Positions 1-10,857 of a stretch of DNA of 64,000 nt are shown in pieces. This DNA is from Syngnathus acus (taxonomy: Eukaryota; Chordata; Actinopteri; Syngnathiformes; Syngnathidae): positions 10,291,000 to 10,354,999 of the forward strand of contig NC_051098.1 in NCBI RefSeq assembly GCF_901709675.1. Reading direction: 5' to 3'. Position numbers and translations under genes: made by a program. Below the pieces are notes generated by a model that was not told the origin of the DNA, searched no databases, and saw only the letters and a program-made list of their open reading frames with translations. How positions within the stretch are numbered: the stretch's first letter is position 1; each line of letters opens with the position of its first letter.

Positions 1-1790
1 GATGGAGAGGAGATAAAAAATATTCTCAATTATTTACAACCGCTTCCACTTTGAAAGCTGTCCTTCTGTTGTATCATTTAAAAATAATACTAATGTTAAA
101 TATAAAAGCAAAAATGCAAAACTCCATTGACCTCATGTTTATTGCTCAATATAGGGAAATGCATGCAAATGCTTCTTCCTGTTAGTAAAGACTTTGTAGA
201 ACTAAACACAACGTCTGCAACTTATACAGACATTAAGATTCACCCAACAGCAAATACCACCAGACTGAAAATAGAAAGAATTCTCTAAATCTGGCCTAGT
301 TATTGCCAGTCTCTCAGTAGATGAAACGACCCTCTTGTTTGTCTTTCCCCTGTTTTTTTTTTTTTTCTTTGTGTTATATTTGGCCTGTTTTTTTTGTGGG
401 GGTGCAGATGGAATTTCCCTGTGTGGGATAAATAAAGGAAGATCTTATGTTTTGTTTCACGCCCTTTTTAGGCAGGCGCCTCTTTTTGATATGGAAACAG
501 TGTGCTCTTTAGTATTCCGATAGTGAGCTGTCCATCCATCCATTTTTTGCACCACTTATTTTGTGGGTAAAATAGAAAGTGGCGGCCTTGTATGACATTA
601 AAGTTTTTGTTTTGCAGGTGGAGTCATGTCGTAATTGATGTGGCGCATTCAAATGATCAGTGCAGAAGTTGCCCTTCTTTTTTTTGCTCGGTGCTCGTTG
701 TAAACAACGACAATGTCAGTAAAACCTCCAAAGCAGTTCCCTTTTTTTTTTTTTTTTTGTGGTTCAAGCTGCATAGAGAGTGGCAAACAAGTGTTTTGTT
801 TTGTCACTGTTGCAGATGTGTCACATAAAGTTAAAACCAGTTGCCATCTGAAGCACTCAGACTCTAGACCAGACTGAAACCAGTTTTGGGCATTGAATAT
901 ACTTTAAATAAACAAATCATGTATGAATAAATACTGTTATCAATGTCATTTCTTTATTAAGTGTAGTTTTATTACATCTACACTAGGAGGCACTCTGACA
1001 GCAGTACTGATTTCTTTTTTTGTCAAACATTCTGTATAACATACACACAGATAATTGAAATTATGATGTTGAAAGGACAGAAAGGAAAAAATACGGGAGA
1101 AATAATTGGAGGAAGGAAAGCAGGAAGGAGAAGTGTGAAAACAGGATAGAAGAAATCAGAGATGACCAAGGTTAAACATGTTTGACTCTCGTCTCCATGT
1201 TATTCTGGACATGGGTGTGCAGTGAGGGGACGTGTATGTGCGCACGTTTGACATAGATGACATGACATGAGGCGTGGGAATGTGTTGTCACACCCATAAT
1301 TGCCATTGTGTGTCTTTGCGCCGACCTGTTGACTTGAGCCTGCGACACGGAAGGACTTTCTGTCAATGTTCTTACTAATGAGACGGCCATGTACCTCATG
1401 TCAGCGTGCACGTTTTTCTCTGCTCCCTTGCACTTGTACTCCCTCCCGCTGCTTTTGACTGAAGCCAGGCCACACATTTATGCTGGGCAACCATTATATT
1501 CCATGTTGTGTCTCTCATCACTTCAAGTACTCATATAATATGCTAATGTAATCAGATGGCATAATTCTGTGATATATATTTTTTGTTTATCTCCAATCTA
1601 TTGCAATTAACCTGTTGATACTTCAGCAGATCTATTGGATTATTAGGCCGACATCATTTCGGGACATGATGAAATACTAATCCCCAAACCCCATCTTCAT
1701 TACTTTTGTCTCTGGTTCTTCCGTCCCAAACTTTCAAATAGTTTTAAACTTTTAATCATATCCTAAAGAGCGATAATCAATGTGTCTGGG

Positions 1791-2250
1791 GCTGTCACTA
1801 GCAAATATTTTTAGAATCGAATATTCTATCATCGATTTATCGGATACAATTTTATTTGACATAAAAGTAGATTTCAAAACCATTTTCCCCTATTTATGGT
1901 GTGTTAACTGAATGTTGATTATTTGGTATCACTTAGTGATTGAAAAACAACTAAAATATAATTGAATATGACAAGAGGGATTATTTTATTCGCCAACCTT
2001 TTTGAAACAAATTCAGTTACTGATGAGGTCAATGTTTTCCAAAATAAGAGCAGATTTTTCCAAATTTTTTGTTTTGATTAAACAGTAAAGACAATAAGTC
2101 TGCCTTCATGAATGACTACAAAAATTAATTAAAAAAAATACTGTTGAGGTTTAGAGGATTTGGACAATTGCTGCTAAACGATTATTAAAATAGTTGTCGA
2201 TTAGTTTTGAAAACCGATTAGTTGTCTATTAATCGATTCATTTTGACAGC
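1791..2250. repeat. MITE-like non-autonomous DNA transposon (hAT-type look)
   Basis: The segment begins GCTGTCA and ends TGACAGC, a perfect 7-bp terminal inverted repeat about 460 bp apart. Inside are repeated ATCGATT/CGATTA motifs at both ends (for example AATCGAATATTC near the left end and AACCGATTAGTTG and TTAATCGATTCA near the right end). This arrangement is typical of abundant small fish DNA transposons. There is no coding capacity. I could not see a clear target-site duplication. A related fragment may lie at 14205-14260. Confidence 0.5.
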
Positions 2251-3090
2251 TTGAAATATGACTATTGTATGTTTTTATGTGCCAACAAAATGCCGAACTG
2301 TCTAGAAAAATATCTATTTAATAACAAATCTCTATCTTTGTGTGGACATTGTCAAAAGTTCAACGTTTTAATCTGTTTTGTCACTGAAGAATGCTTGTTA
2401 TGAGTTCAAGTCATATTTCCCATCTGAAAATAAATATTTGTTTCTGTTTTTAATCTATTCATTCTATCAGTTCAGTTCTGATCCTTCATTTTTGCAGTAG
2501 AAAATGTCAAGGTTGCGCTTTGAGTGGATAAAGCTGTTTATGAGTGTGCGACTGAGTGTGCATCCTCTTGCGTGTGTGTGTGTCTGTGTGTGCGTTTGTG
2601 TGTGTGCACCCACCAGGGTCAGTGCAATGCATTCACTGCTTCATTAAGAAACGGAAATTGTATGAAATAAATTGTTCCATGATATTTGAAACTCGGGAGC
2701 ATATGGTACCATGACAACCAATCTTAGCCATTCCTGTTTTCTTTCATGCACTCTCACACACATCAGCACACACGCACTTGTGGTGTCATTAAAAATAGTT
2801 ACAGCACCCATTCAAACCACTCCAGTCGTACATTCTGTTTAGTCCAAATTGGTAGAAGGAAAAATAAAACATTGCTGGGCTTCTTCTGTATAATCTATCT
2901 GCTTTATGCAAAGGTACTTTTTTTGTGTGTTATGCATCAAATACACTCACTTCTGTGACAGCAAATTATCATTGGGCGAATTATCTTTAATGTGGAAATG
3001 AGGCAAGAAAGTGACCTGAAAGTTCACATGATCGGAATTTTGGAGCCGATCACGATCGAAAAAAAAAGATAACTGATCACCTATCTAATA

Positions 3091-3380
3091 GGTGTCAAAG
3101 TCGAGGCCTGTGGGCCAGATACGGCTCGCCACATCATTTTATGTGGCCCATGAAAACAAATCGACTTTGTGTGTCAATACTAAATAAAAACGTTAGTTCA
3201 TGTTGAAAATTTTTTATATTTTAACAGTTTTTACTACTCTCTGATTTCAAAACTAGTTATTCATCACTTTATTGTGTAGCTTATACTGTATATATACTAT
3301 CAGGCGTCAGTCATAGATTCCTTCGGAGGGAATCTATGACTACAATGCGGCCCACGTCAAACACGAGTTTGACAGCCCTG
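3091..3380. repeat. MITE-like repeat of the 'GTGTCAAAG...GAGTTTGACA' type
   Basis: The left end reads GGTGTCAAAGTCGAGGCC and the right end reads ACGAGTTTGACAGCCCTG, an imperfect terminal inverted repeat. Internal phrases (ACATCATTTTATGTGGCCCA near the left, GCGGCCCACGTCAAAC near the right) match a widespread vertebrate repeat consensus that I recognise, though I cannot name its family. It carries a perfect internal hairpin at 3310-3340. The flanking TGATCACC and CTGATCAG suggest it inserted into an older repeat. Confidence 0.6.
3310..3340. repeat. Perfect 12-bp hairpin inside MITE
   Basis: GTCATAGATTCC at 3310-3321 is the exact reverse complement of GGAATCTATGAC at 3329-3340, with a 7-nt loop TTCGGAG. 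It lies within the repeat at 3091-3380. Confidence 0.8.
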
Positions 3381-5188
3381 ATAGGTCTTATCTGATCAGA
3401 AGATGGACCAATCCATCCAATCTATTTAAACAACTTATACTCATTTTGAATTAAAGTCGGATGATAATTATGGTTTTAACTGTTTGTGAAAATAACCTCC
3501 CACGACCCACGCACACCGAAGTAATGAATAATTATTTTGCCCGCCCGCACGCGACAAACTGAGTGTTGTGACAATCTGTTGCCCACAATTGTAGTAACAA
3601 GGTAGTTTTACGAAAACAAGTCAGAAAAATAACAAAATCGTGGCACAACTAGGAGGAAGTTTTGTGTTTGCTGCAGTTCCTCTGCGTGTTTCTGCCCTGC
3701 ATGACTCTTCTCCAGCTATGATGTTTCACTTAATGTCAAAGGCGGCTTTGTTGCCGCAGTGATTTCTTTTTCACCCACGCTATTTTTGCTCGCTTGCTGG
3801 TGCTTCCCGCTTGCCAAGTGGCTTTCTTTGCCTTCGTCTTGCAATCTTTAACGTCTTTACCTTTTCTCTTCTTTGTAAGTATTCACAGAGCTCCTTCCAC
3901 TCCATGTTTGTGCATACCTCCATTTGGCGCCTCCTATTGCGTAAGCCGTGACATCTATTAGCTTTTTAGCCAAGGCTATCATTTCCCGAGGGTTCACCGA
4001 GTGGCAGGGTCCGGCCCCCCACGTACAACCTTCAACAGCTCATTATCAGCCTTGTCATCATTCTCTCCTGTCTCGATCCTTGCCATGCAACCTTTATTTC
4101 ACTCCCTGTCCATTTTATTTTTATTGCTAATTCCTTTCACTGCCTACTTTTGACATGAGCAGCAATGAGCAAATACCTGGAGGAAGTGTATGTGGTTACA
4201 GAGTGAAAATGTAAATTTAAAATGATTGTCTGTCGTTTAATGTCAGTCCTATGATTGGCTGCTGAGTCTATGGTCTACCACACAATTGGAAAGGTTTATT
4301 AGATACGTATATGGGATATTGGAAAGGTTTTGCACTTTTGTAGGGTAGAGAAATAGTCTTGGGTTACTGTCATTGTCAGGTATGTGGATTTGGCAAATGT
4401 AATCTTTTCTGTTCACTCTACCAGTGCTATAATTGAGCTGCGCTCCACCATTGTTGTTTTGGCAATTACCTATTCTGAATTTTAATGGACATGTCCGTTT
4501 CCCCAAAGACTATCCTTTTACCCGCTAAACCGCAACAACTTTGGTTTTTTAAATATGCACTTTGTCAGCTGGTTACATATAGATGAACCTCCAAAACAAA
4601 ACCATTTTTTATCCATTTTCAGTCCAAATTGATGCGTTGACTGCAACGATGGCAACTGGCTTACGCTCCAGCTTCCAAGAACAAAATTAACAGCTTAGAA
4701 AATATTTGAAATGGCCTGGAAATTTGACTACTTTGCCTGTGATTGACAGCCTTTAGAGTCAAACCTGACCCGAACCAGGTTGACTTCACGGTCACTCATA
4801 TCCCAAAGGTGTGATCATATTACATATCCAGCTGAACATGTGTCCATTTTGCTGCGAGAAAACCTGTATTGTCTTGTTATACTATATTCTGCAATGTCTC
4901 AATTATCCCCCTTGGACTGAGATTTTTTTTTTTAACCTGCTCAGCCAAGATACTTAAACGTTACAAAGGTCATGTTTGACTACTGACATTGTTATGCCAT
5001 TGCATACACACAAGATACAGTTCATGAACATTTGGATCATTATAGGACAAAATACATGTGGTCTAGTTTGTATTTTTAAAGGTTGAACTAACATTGTTAA
5101 GGTTTCAAAGATTCCCTCGGTATATCGCAGTTCACCTTTTAAGGCTTTTTTTGTTACGGCGTAGGAATGGTACACAATAAATGGAGTG

Positions 5189-5242
5189 TGCTTACGTCGT
5201 GCTTTTATCCACACCATATGGTGCTCAAAGCGCTTTACAAAG
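5189..5242. repeat. LINE/SINE 3'-tail fragment
   Basis: The phrase GGTGCTCAAAGCGCTTTACAAAG resembles the 'cgctttaca' 3' tail shared by several fish LINE and SINE families. Only about 50 bp is recognisable. Confidence 0.35.
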
Positions 5243-6786
5243 ACCTACGCATAACTGGGCTTTTAAAAAAATTTATATTTCAATTTCAAAAAAACAATCC
5301 GTCCACACTCCCTAAAAAAAAATCCACCCAGTGTGTTTTTCAGCACATTTACAAACTTGATAAGAGTTAAGAAAATTCTCACATCCGCAATGTGTTCTAT
5401 ATTGGATCGGTACAGTATCACTTTTGTCGAGTCACAAAAACGTGCCCCTGATATTCTTGTCAGATCACACCCTGCTGACACAAACTGCCTCTTGCCAGAA
5501 TATATCCGCACAAACATGGTTTGCGTTTCACTTTGAACTTTTATCACCGGTTGAACTTTGTCGTCATTCACCTATTCTGGTTTTCCTCTGCTGTGAGACC
5601 AGCTCAGAGTTGGCAACCTCAGTGTATTTTTGAAATCACCATATCACATGCGTACGTCTTTGTACAGGGCGTGTCGTTGTTGCTTTCCTGTTTTTTTACT
5701 CCTTGTCTTGTTGAAGGAAATACATGACGTGCAACAATAAGGCAAAGTCATTTACACTCCTCACTCTGCAGCGGATTTTATAAACGGTGGTACTTGACTT
5801 ACTATTTTTACTCGCGGTAATCATATACATAAGTGCAACATTTTGTCTTCACAAAGCTCCTTATTCTAGATCTGATCTACTTGTGCTTTGCACCTTATTC
5901 AGCTCCTTAGGCAGTTGCAGCTTCTCAGATGCACATTACTCATCACGCTGAACACACTTCTGTCACAGCCACCTGAAGATGGGCTTCACTCTCCAATTTC
6001 AGAAGAGGCTCTCAAGATTTGTTTTTCTATCAAGCAGGGATGAACTGCAGTCACAGAGAATCTAATAAGCCATGGAGGATTGGTTTTCAACAGTATCTAA
6101 GAGGCCCGATTCGTTTTAAATTCAATTTTGAACGTAGCATCGTTACTGTCAATCTGAAATATGCCAATGAGTTGATGAATTTCAACTCAAGCATATATGC
6201 ACAGTCTATGTTTGGTAAAGGTGGTAGAAATTCCGAGGTGGATCGCGGTTGACATTTTTATATTTGTATTTAGAAACAGTTTTCCTGTTGGAAATCCTCC
6301 ATTATAAAATGTACATGCATAATAATTTGGAGCATGGTTTGCAATTTCAATGACATTTTTTACAAGGACTATTACAAAAAAACGGATTATCTGGATGAGA
6401 TGTCAAATTGTGTGACTGAGTGCATCAGGCTGCCGTTAATATAGCTCCACCATTATGTAGATTAGCCCTTTTCCCCTGAGTGCACCTTCACCATTTAGAG
6501 CTTTCATTCGCAGAAATGTTTATGGGAGAACACACACGCACGTGCACACACACACGTTTGTACATCTGCACTTTCAATCATTGTTTTGTGTGTGTGTTCC
6601 TCATGACAAACACACATTTGTGATGACATGTTGATTTAGTTCAACTAATCACATGCACAGTTATGCATGCACGGCCCACCCCCTGACACAAATACACACA
6701 CACAAACACACGCACGCACACACACCAAGGTTATTCACTGTTTTTTAGGTCCATGCTAATTAAGGTCTCCTGCACTGTGGTTTGGG

Positions 6787-6854
6787 GTGAGTGAGTGAGT
6801 GAGTGAGTGAGTGAGTGAGTGAGTGAGTGAGTGAGTGAGTGAGTGAGTGAGTGA
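6787..6854. repeat. (GTGA)17 microsatellite
   Basis: An uninterrupted array of 17 GTGA units, 68 bp. The same motif forms a larger array at 32510-32672. Confidence 0.97.
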
Positions 6855-7254
6855 ATTTTTGAGCAGCAGCACCAGCTGCTTGTTTTGAATGAAAGCCTTG
6901 TGATCAGTGCTCTCTTCAGATGAAGTATTTAATTCCTGAAGGAGGGCAGAAGAAGATGGACACACAGTCCATCTATAAACAGGCGTCCTCTTGAAGGTGT
7001 ATGTGTGCACACTATCATTTGATACGATGAACTAAGAGCGACACTGTTTAGCTTTGTGTTTCCTGCTTGGAGCCAACACACGCTGGTGTTCTGGAAAAAC
7101 ATTTCATAAGAAGCAGTCACAGAAAGACTCTTACCTTAACATGAGAGTGCACCAGCATGATCTGCAATCATTGTAATTGGTGCACTTGTAGGAATTATAC
7201 AGACAATCTGGAAATCGTCATTTCTCTGAACACTGTAGCAATGCTGAGAAATTT

Positions 7255-7425
7255 GGCCCGGGGGGATTTGTAGTCTAGTGGTTTGCATATGCAGGCTCAT
7301 TTCCTGGCCGATGCCCCATTCGCAGTTGCCCTGCAATACTGGCAGTGAGCTGTCTGTCTCTCAGCTTATGTAAACTGGAAATTGCTCTTGATCCCCCTGC
7401 AAGCTTGAACAGGATAGCCAACCTA
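7255..7425. repeat. Diverged SINE-like fragment
   Basis: A left part with TAGTCTAGTGGTTTGCA resembles the A box of a tRNA-derived promoter. The right part, with CCTGCAAGCTTGAACAGGATAGCCA, resembles the common fish tail 'cgaccctaatgaggataagcgg'. The match is weak and the element is old. Confidence 0.3.
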
Positions 7426-7639
7426 AAAAATGTTCTGCCTTGATTCTGGGGTATTGAGTAATGGTGGTTCTATTGATGGCAATTATTAAGCCATTATTTG
7501 AAAATTCTCAGGAAGGCTTTTCCCAGGTGTGTGGGTTCTTCCCTGCATGACATTGTCGCCGGTGCATGTGTGTTGATGGCTATCCAGCTGGAACAACAAC
7601 AAGAAAGTGAAACACGGGCAAGGTTGATGGAGGCAGTAA

Positions 7640-7866
7640 GACCCTGAGGATGAGCAGAGCGATGGGGGTGGGAGGAGGAGGAGGTGGCAAGAGGAGGAGG
7701 AGAGAGCGCGCGTTCACTCTGAGCTTTGCGAGCCGCTGCTCGTGGTGTCAGTGCACTAGTGTGTGTTCCAGCCTGCTGCTGCGAGTGCGAGCATCACCGC
7801 GTCGCCGCGTGCGCCAATGCGTGTGTGACCCCGGCGCTCTCTCTGCGTACGACAGGTGGAGATGAC
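7640..7866 (+). promoter_or_regulatory. CpG-rich promoter / 5' UTR of pde2a
   Basis: A block of closely spaced CpGs (for example AGAGAGCGCGCG, GCATCACCGCGTCGCCGCGTGCG) lies in otherwise CpG-poor DNA and runs straight into the first coding exon. No TATA box was evident, as is common for CpG-island promoters. The transcription start cannot be fixed from sequence alone. Several upstream ATGs occur here: 7650 (71 codons), 7817 (ATG CGT GTG TGA) and 7862 (ATG ACA TGA). In the main reading frame the last upstream stop is TGA at 7720 and no in-frame ATG precedes 7867. Confidence 0.6.
7650..7865 (+). other. Upstream ORF (71 codons) ending 1 nt before pde2a ATG
   Basis: This frame opens at ATG 7650 and closes with TGA at 7863-7865; the main start codon begins at 7867. 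The predicted peptide is Gly/Arg-rich (MGVGGGGGGKRRRRER), because it reads GC- and purine-rich UTR sequence, and has no known domain. It matters only if transcription starts upstream of 7650. It may be a regulatory uORF or a chance frame. Confidence 0.35.
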
Positions 7867-7870
7867 ATGA
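7862..7870 (+). promoter_or_regulatory. Minimal uORF ATG-ACA-TGA overlapping the main start
   Basis: ATG at 7862 is followed by one codon and TGA at 7868-7870, which overlaps the pde2a ATG at 7867-7869 as ATGA. Both ATGs have G at -3. Such an arrangement could divert scanning ribosomes or allow reinitiation. The sequence is certain; the regulatory role is inference. Confidence 0.45.
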
Positions 7871-7901
7871 CCGCGTTCGAGAGGCAGAAGGGGAAGGACC
7901 T
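7867..7901 (+). CDS. pde2a: pde2a exon 1 (coding part)
   Basis: It encodes MTAFERQKGKD plus two bases of a Leu codon, completed by the first base of exon 2. The ATG was chosen because it is the only one in the frame that joins exon 2 in phase after the in-frame TGA at 7720, and the donor CCT|GTAAGG is strong. The vertebrate junction just before RGQQV is where alternative PDE2A first exons join, which supports this position. Unlike mammalian PDE2A3 (MGQACG...), this start has no Gly at position 2 and no Cys, so no myristoylation or palmitoylation site is visible. In mammals the first exon decides membrane or mitochondrial targeting. A different first exon outside the window is possible for other isoforms. 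Confidence 0.72.
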
Positions 7902-8093
7902 GTAAGGGCTCAACACACACAGTTTATCTTGAATTCCCCTACACACGTGCTTAAATTCCAGCATTCCTCAGCTCCAAACTTACCAGATTAGTTTGTGTGT
8001 TTGAGTTGTTTTAACAGCAGCTTCTCGGCGCGCACAGCTGCCCAAAAAAAAAAAAATGCATGCGTCCTGACTTTTCTTTTTTGATGCCTGCAG
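7902..8093 (+). other. pde2a intron 1
   Basis: 192 bp, from GTAAGG to TTGATGCCTGCAG. It contains an A-tract at 8044-8056 and no other feature. Confidence 0.75.
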
Positions 8094-8184
8094 ACGAGGT
8101 CAGCAAGTGTTACTGCGTCCGGAGGAGAGTTCTGCTCCTAGCCTGACAAGCAGACAGTCCACCACGTTTTCTGAACAGGTCCAG
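8094..8184 (+). CDS. pde2a: pde2a exon 2
   Basis: It encodes RGQQVLLRPEESS...SEQVQ, matching the vertebrate segment RGQQVFLKPDE...DSLQ that precedes the DALL block. Acceptor CTGCAG|A, donor CCAG|GTAAGA. It enters in phase 2 and leaves in phase 0, matching exon 3 45 kb away. The middle is low-complexity Ser/Thr (residues about 22-38), where mammals have a Pro-rich run. It is part of the flexible N-terminal segment before the N-terminal domain. Confidence 0.9.
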
Positions 8185-8548
8185 GTAAGAGCGCAGTCTT
8201 CCTCGCTTAATTGTCTCGTAGCCACGTAACTGCCAGGTCTCGAAACAGGAACTCAAACAGGATGCCCGATGCTCGGCACTTTTTTCTCTCTTGCCTTTAT
8301 TTATTTTCTTCGCCCTTATCGAGTCTGTCACAATCACAGGTAGATTATGAAACACAGTTTGGGGAAATCTGTCACAATATCAAATATAAACACACACATG
8401 GCGCACACACACACATGCAGGCTGTTCATTTGTGGAGCACCAAACTTTTTTCTCCGTAGAAGGTAAGTTGGAGCTTGTGTGGCTGCAGCCCTTTTGTTCC
8501 CTTGATTCTTATCACTTGCATAGTGTGTGTGTTTGTGTGTTTGTGTGT

Positions 8549-8818
<270 letters not shown>

Positions 8819-9704
8819 TATTTGCATGTGTTTGCGTGTTGGGACTTGTAGAGTAGGGTGCAGCTAAGAATCATTAAAGACAAAATGCTCATAAATATGA
8901 GCAGGAGGAAATTAAAACCAATGTTTGTTTGAGTGGTGGGTGAATGGTTACGCGATCATGTCAATATGTTGTGTGCGTGTGTGTGCGTGCATGCTTTTGT
9001 GTTGATTCGATCTGTCCATTCAAACCTCCGGAGGGAATACAAGCAATATTATTTTTTTTTGTTACTCCCTTTGTGCGTTTGGTCGATACGTGTCATACAA
9101 TTGAGGCATTCAATTTAAAATGACCTCCCTTTCTGTTCTACCGCCCCCACCCCCTTCCCCAACACACACACTGGCACACATTTTAGCACAATAATTGCGT
9201 TTTCTAGCCACGCTCGCAACAAGTGCGTTGGCATCTGTAATTCAAATTAAAAGAGGCTTTAATGAAAATAGATTGGTTGCCCGTGTGGTCATGCTCCGTT
9301 CAGACTGAATGACTTGTATGGATACGCACTCAATGAGACACATGTAAATGTACATGCCTTATTTACACACGAGAGATACAATGTGATCGTTACGGTACTT
9401 AACTTTATGGGTGTCCAGTGTATTTCAACACATTTACTCCCCCCCCCAGTTGCAGCTTGTCTGTAAAGTTAGCTTGGCTTTGTATTTATTTAATGTACTT
9501 AACCTTTAAATGTGTGTGTGATGTTTGTAGTGTTGCTATATGTGGTTACTGTGCTGGCATGAGTCAAGCTTCCGCATGCGTATATCCACAGCCAAGCGAT
9601 GACGCTTAGAAACCTTGTTTAACAGCATTCCGCTTTTGGTTCATTGCTAAGGTGTCACCATGACGTGAAATGCTTGGAAGCGGCTGCCTGCTGACTCACA
9701 TTCA

Positions 9705-9718
9705 GCGCCACCTGTTGG
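9705..9718 (-). promoter_or_regulatory. CTCF-like motif
   Basis: On the minus strand this reads CCAACAGGTGGCGC, matching 13 of 14 positions of the pattern CCASYAGRKGGCRS as I recall it. It lies 1.8 kb downstream of the first exon. A motif this short can occur by chance. Confidence 0.35.
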
Positions 9719-9731
9719 TGTTGCCCCAGTG

Positions 9732-9766
9732 AATTACACATGTTCAGGTCTCGGAGATGTGTAATT
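9732..9766. repeat. Inverted repeat, 10-bp arms
   Basis: AATTACACAT (9732-9741) and ATGTGTAATT (9757-9766) are perfect complements around a 15-nt loop, 14 bp after the CTCF-like site. Confidence 0.6.
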
Positions 9767-10115
9767 AGTGATTAATTTTTGCCTGCTTTGCGGTCATGCC
9801 AGTTTAAATATAAAATGATAACGATGAGCATGACCGGGGATCAGGGGTGCATTGGCCCAAGTTAAGATTTTGGCAGGAGGGTCTTTGTGCACACTGTATG
9901 TACTGTACATGTGTGCACATTTTCGCATGAGCACTTGAGGCAATGAGGCAGCAAAAGCGGCAGGTTAATCTCTTCTCAGCCCTCAGCTGAACAGTTGTGG
10001 GGATTAATTTGTCAAAGAATCGTGTGGTGCTAACATCCTGGTGTGTAAGCTGGAGGCTGAAATTCAGTAACATAAAAGTTTGCATTGGATATCGCTTAGA
10101 GCTGGAAATATGGAT

Positions 10116-10235
10116 ACAGCGGAACCGCCATCTATGGATTAATAGGGGGCAGAGGTCGTCCAGCCGTGGATCCGTTAAATTGAAATACTTTGTGGCCCGA
10201 AAATGTCCGGGTCCGTTCAAGCGAGGTTTTACTGC
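10116..10235. repeat. Small MITE-like repeat ('CAG[TC]GGAACC...GGTTTTACTG')
   Basis: ACAGCGGAACC at the left and GGTTTTACTGC at the right form a terminal inverted repeat weakened by three transitions. The roughly 120-bp interior includes AAATGTCCGGGTCCGTTCAAGCGAGG. The layout resembles short mariner-type MITEs seen in many genomes. Confidence 0.4.
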
Positions 10236-10767
10236 GTTTTTCTTTGACAGTATGAAACATAGTCGATATAATGAATTGCTGATTTTAGTTGACTGAGTTG
10301 AAAAATGTAAAAGTGGTGAAATTAAATTCTGATGACGCAAGTGTACAAGGGAATGAACTAATGATTTCAGTGTCACTTGTAGCACCATAATTATCAAGAG
10401 AGTGTGAAGAGATGGCATGCGGCCAAATAAATTCATTTCAAATGTGCTTTCATGAGGATGTGTTTCATGCATACAAATGAAATTGCAACATTCCATGATG
10501 TTGTTTATTATCTATAGTATGTACATAGTGGTGCCCTTTCTTTGCGCAAATATTTCCAGTGAATATGCTTATTACTCGACAAGAAATATGCTGACCTTTT
10601 TCGCCCATTTAGTAGCTGATGGGCTCCCTTGAACTAAATTTATATTAATTGCATGCATAATTTTAGCAAGGTTTTGTCAACGGATAAAAATCCCAAAATT
10701 AGTCAGTATTGGTATCGGTGCGAGTATCAGTACTTGCAACATTAACCGATACCAGTATGTACCGACC

Positions 10768-10857
10768 TAATGTGGCTGTTTTATGATCAGGAACTAGAAA
10801 TTAGAAGCCAACAGCCCTAATGGGGCTGTTTTTATGATCAGGAACCAGAAATGAGAA
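10768..10857. repeat. Two-copy local tandem duplication, 50-bp period
   Basis: CTAATGTGGCTGTTTTATGATCAGGAAC...AGAAG (10768-10807) recurs as CTAATGGGGCTGTTTTTATGATCAGGAAC...AGAAG (10818-10857) with a few differences. It follows a CCGATACC/GGTATCGG-rich segment (10708-10757) that looks like part of an old DNA transposon. Confidence 0.75.

Larger units (their letters stand above)
1..7639. other. Upstream non-coding region
   Basis: No exon or gene was recognised here on either strand. Open frames are short and show no family motifs. The region contains T-rich tracts near 350-365 and 740-758, two MITE-like repeats, a fragment like the 3' tail of a LINE/SINE near 5189-5242, CA/TG-rich patches near 2570-2610 and 6530-6725, a GTGA microsatellite and a diverged SINE-like stretch. 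I looked for a first exon like the myristoylated mammalian PDE2A3 N-terminus (starting MGQACG) and did not see one, so such an exon would have to lie further upstream or be absent. Confidence 0.6.

Noticed and set aside
8338-8462. Possible cassette exon between CACAATCACAG and AGAAG|GTAAGTTG after exon 2
   Set aside because: The frame continuing exon 2 (phase 0) hits a stop before the donor, and no matching peptide is known in PDE2A.
9804-10496. 230-codon open frame on the minus strand, the longest in the window
   Set aside because: It runs through a MITE-like repeat, has no recognisable domain or splice context, and its composition is that of intronic DNA. A single frame of this length is not surprising in 64 kb.
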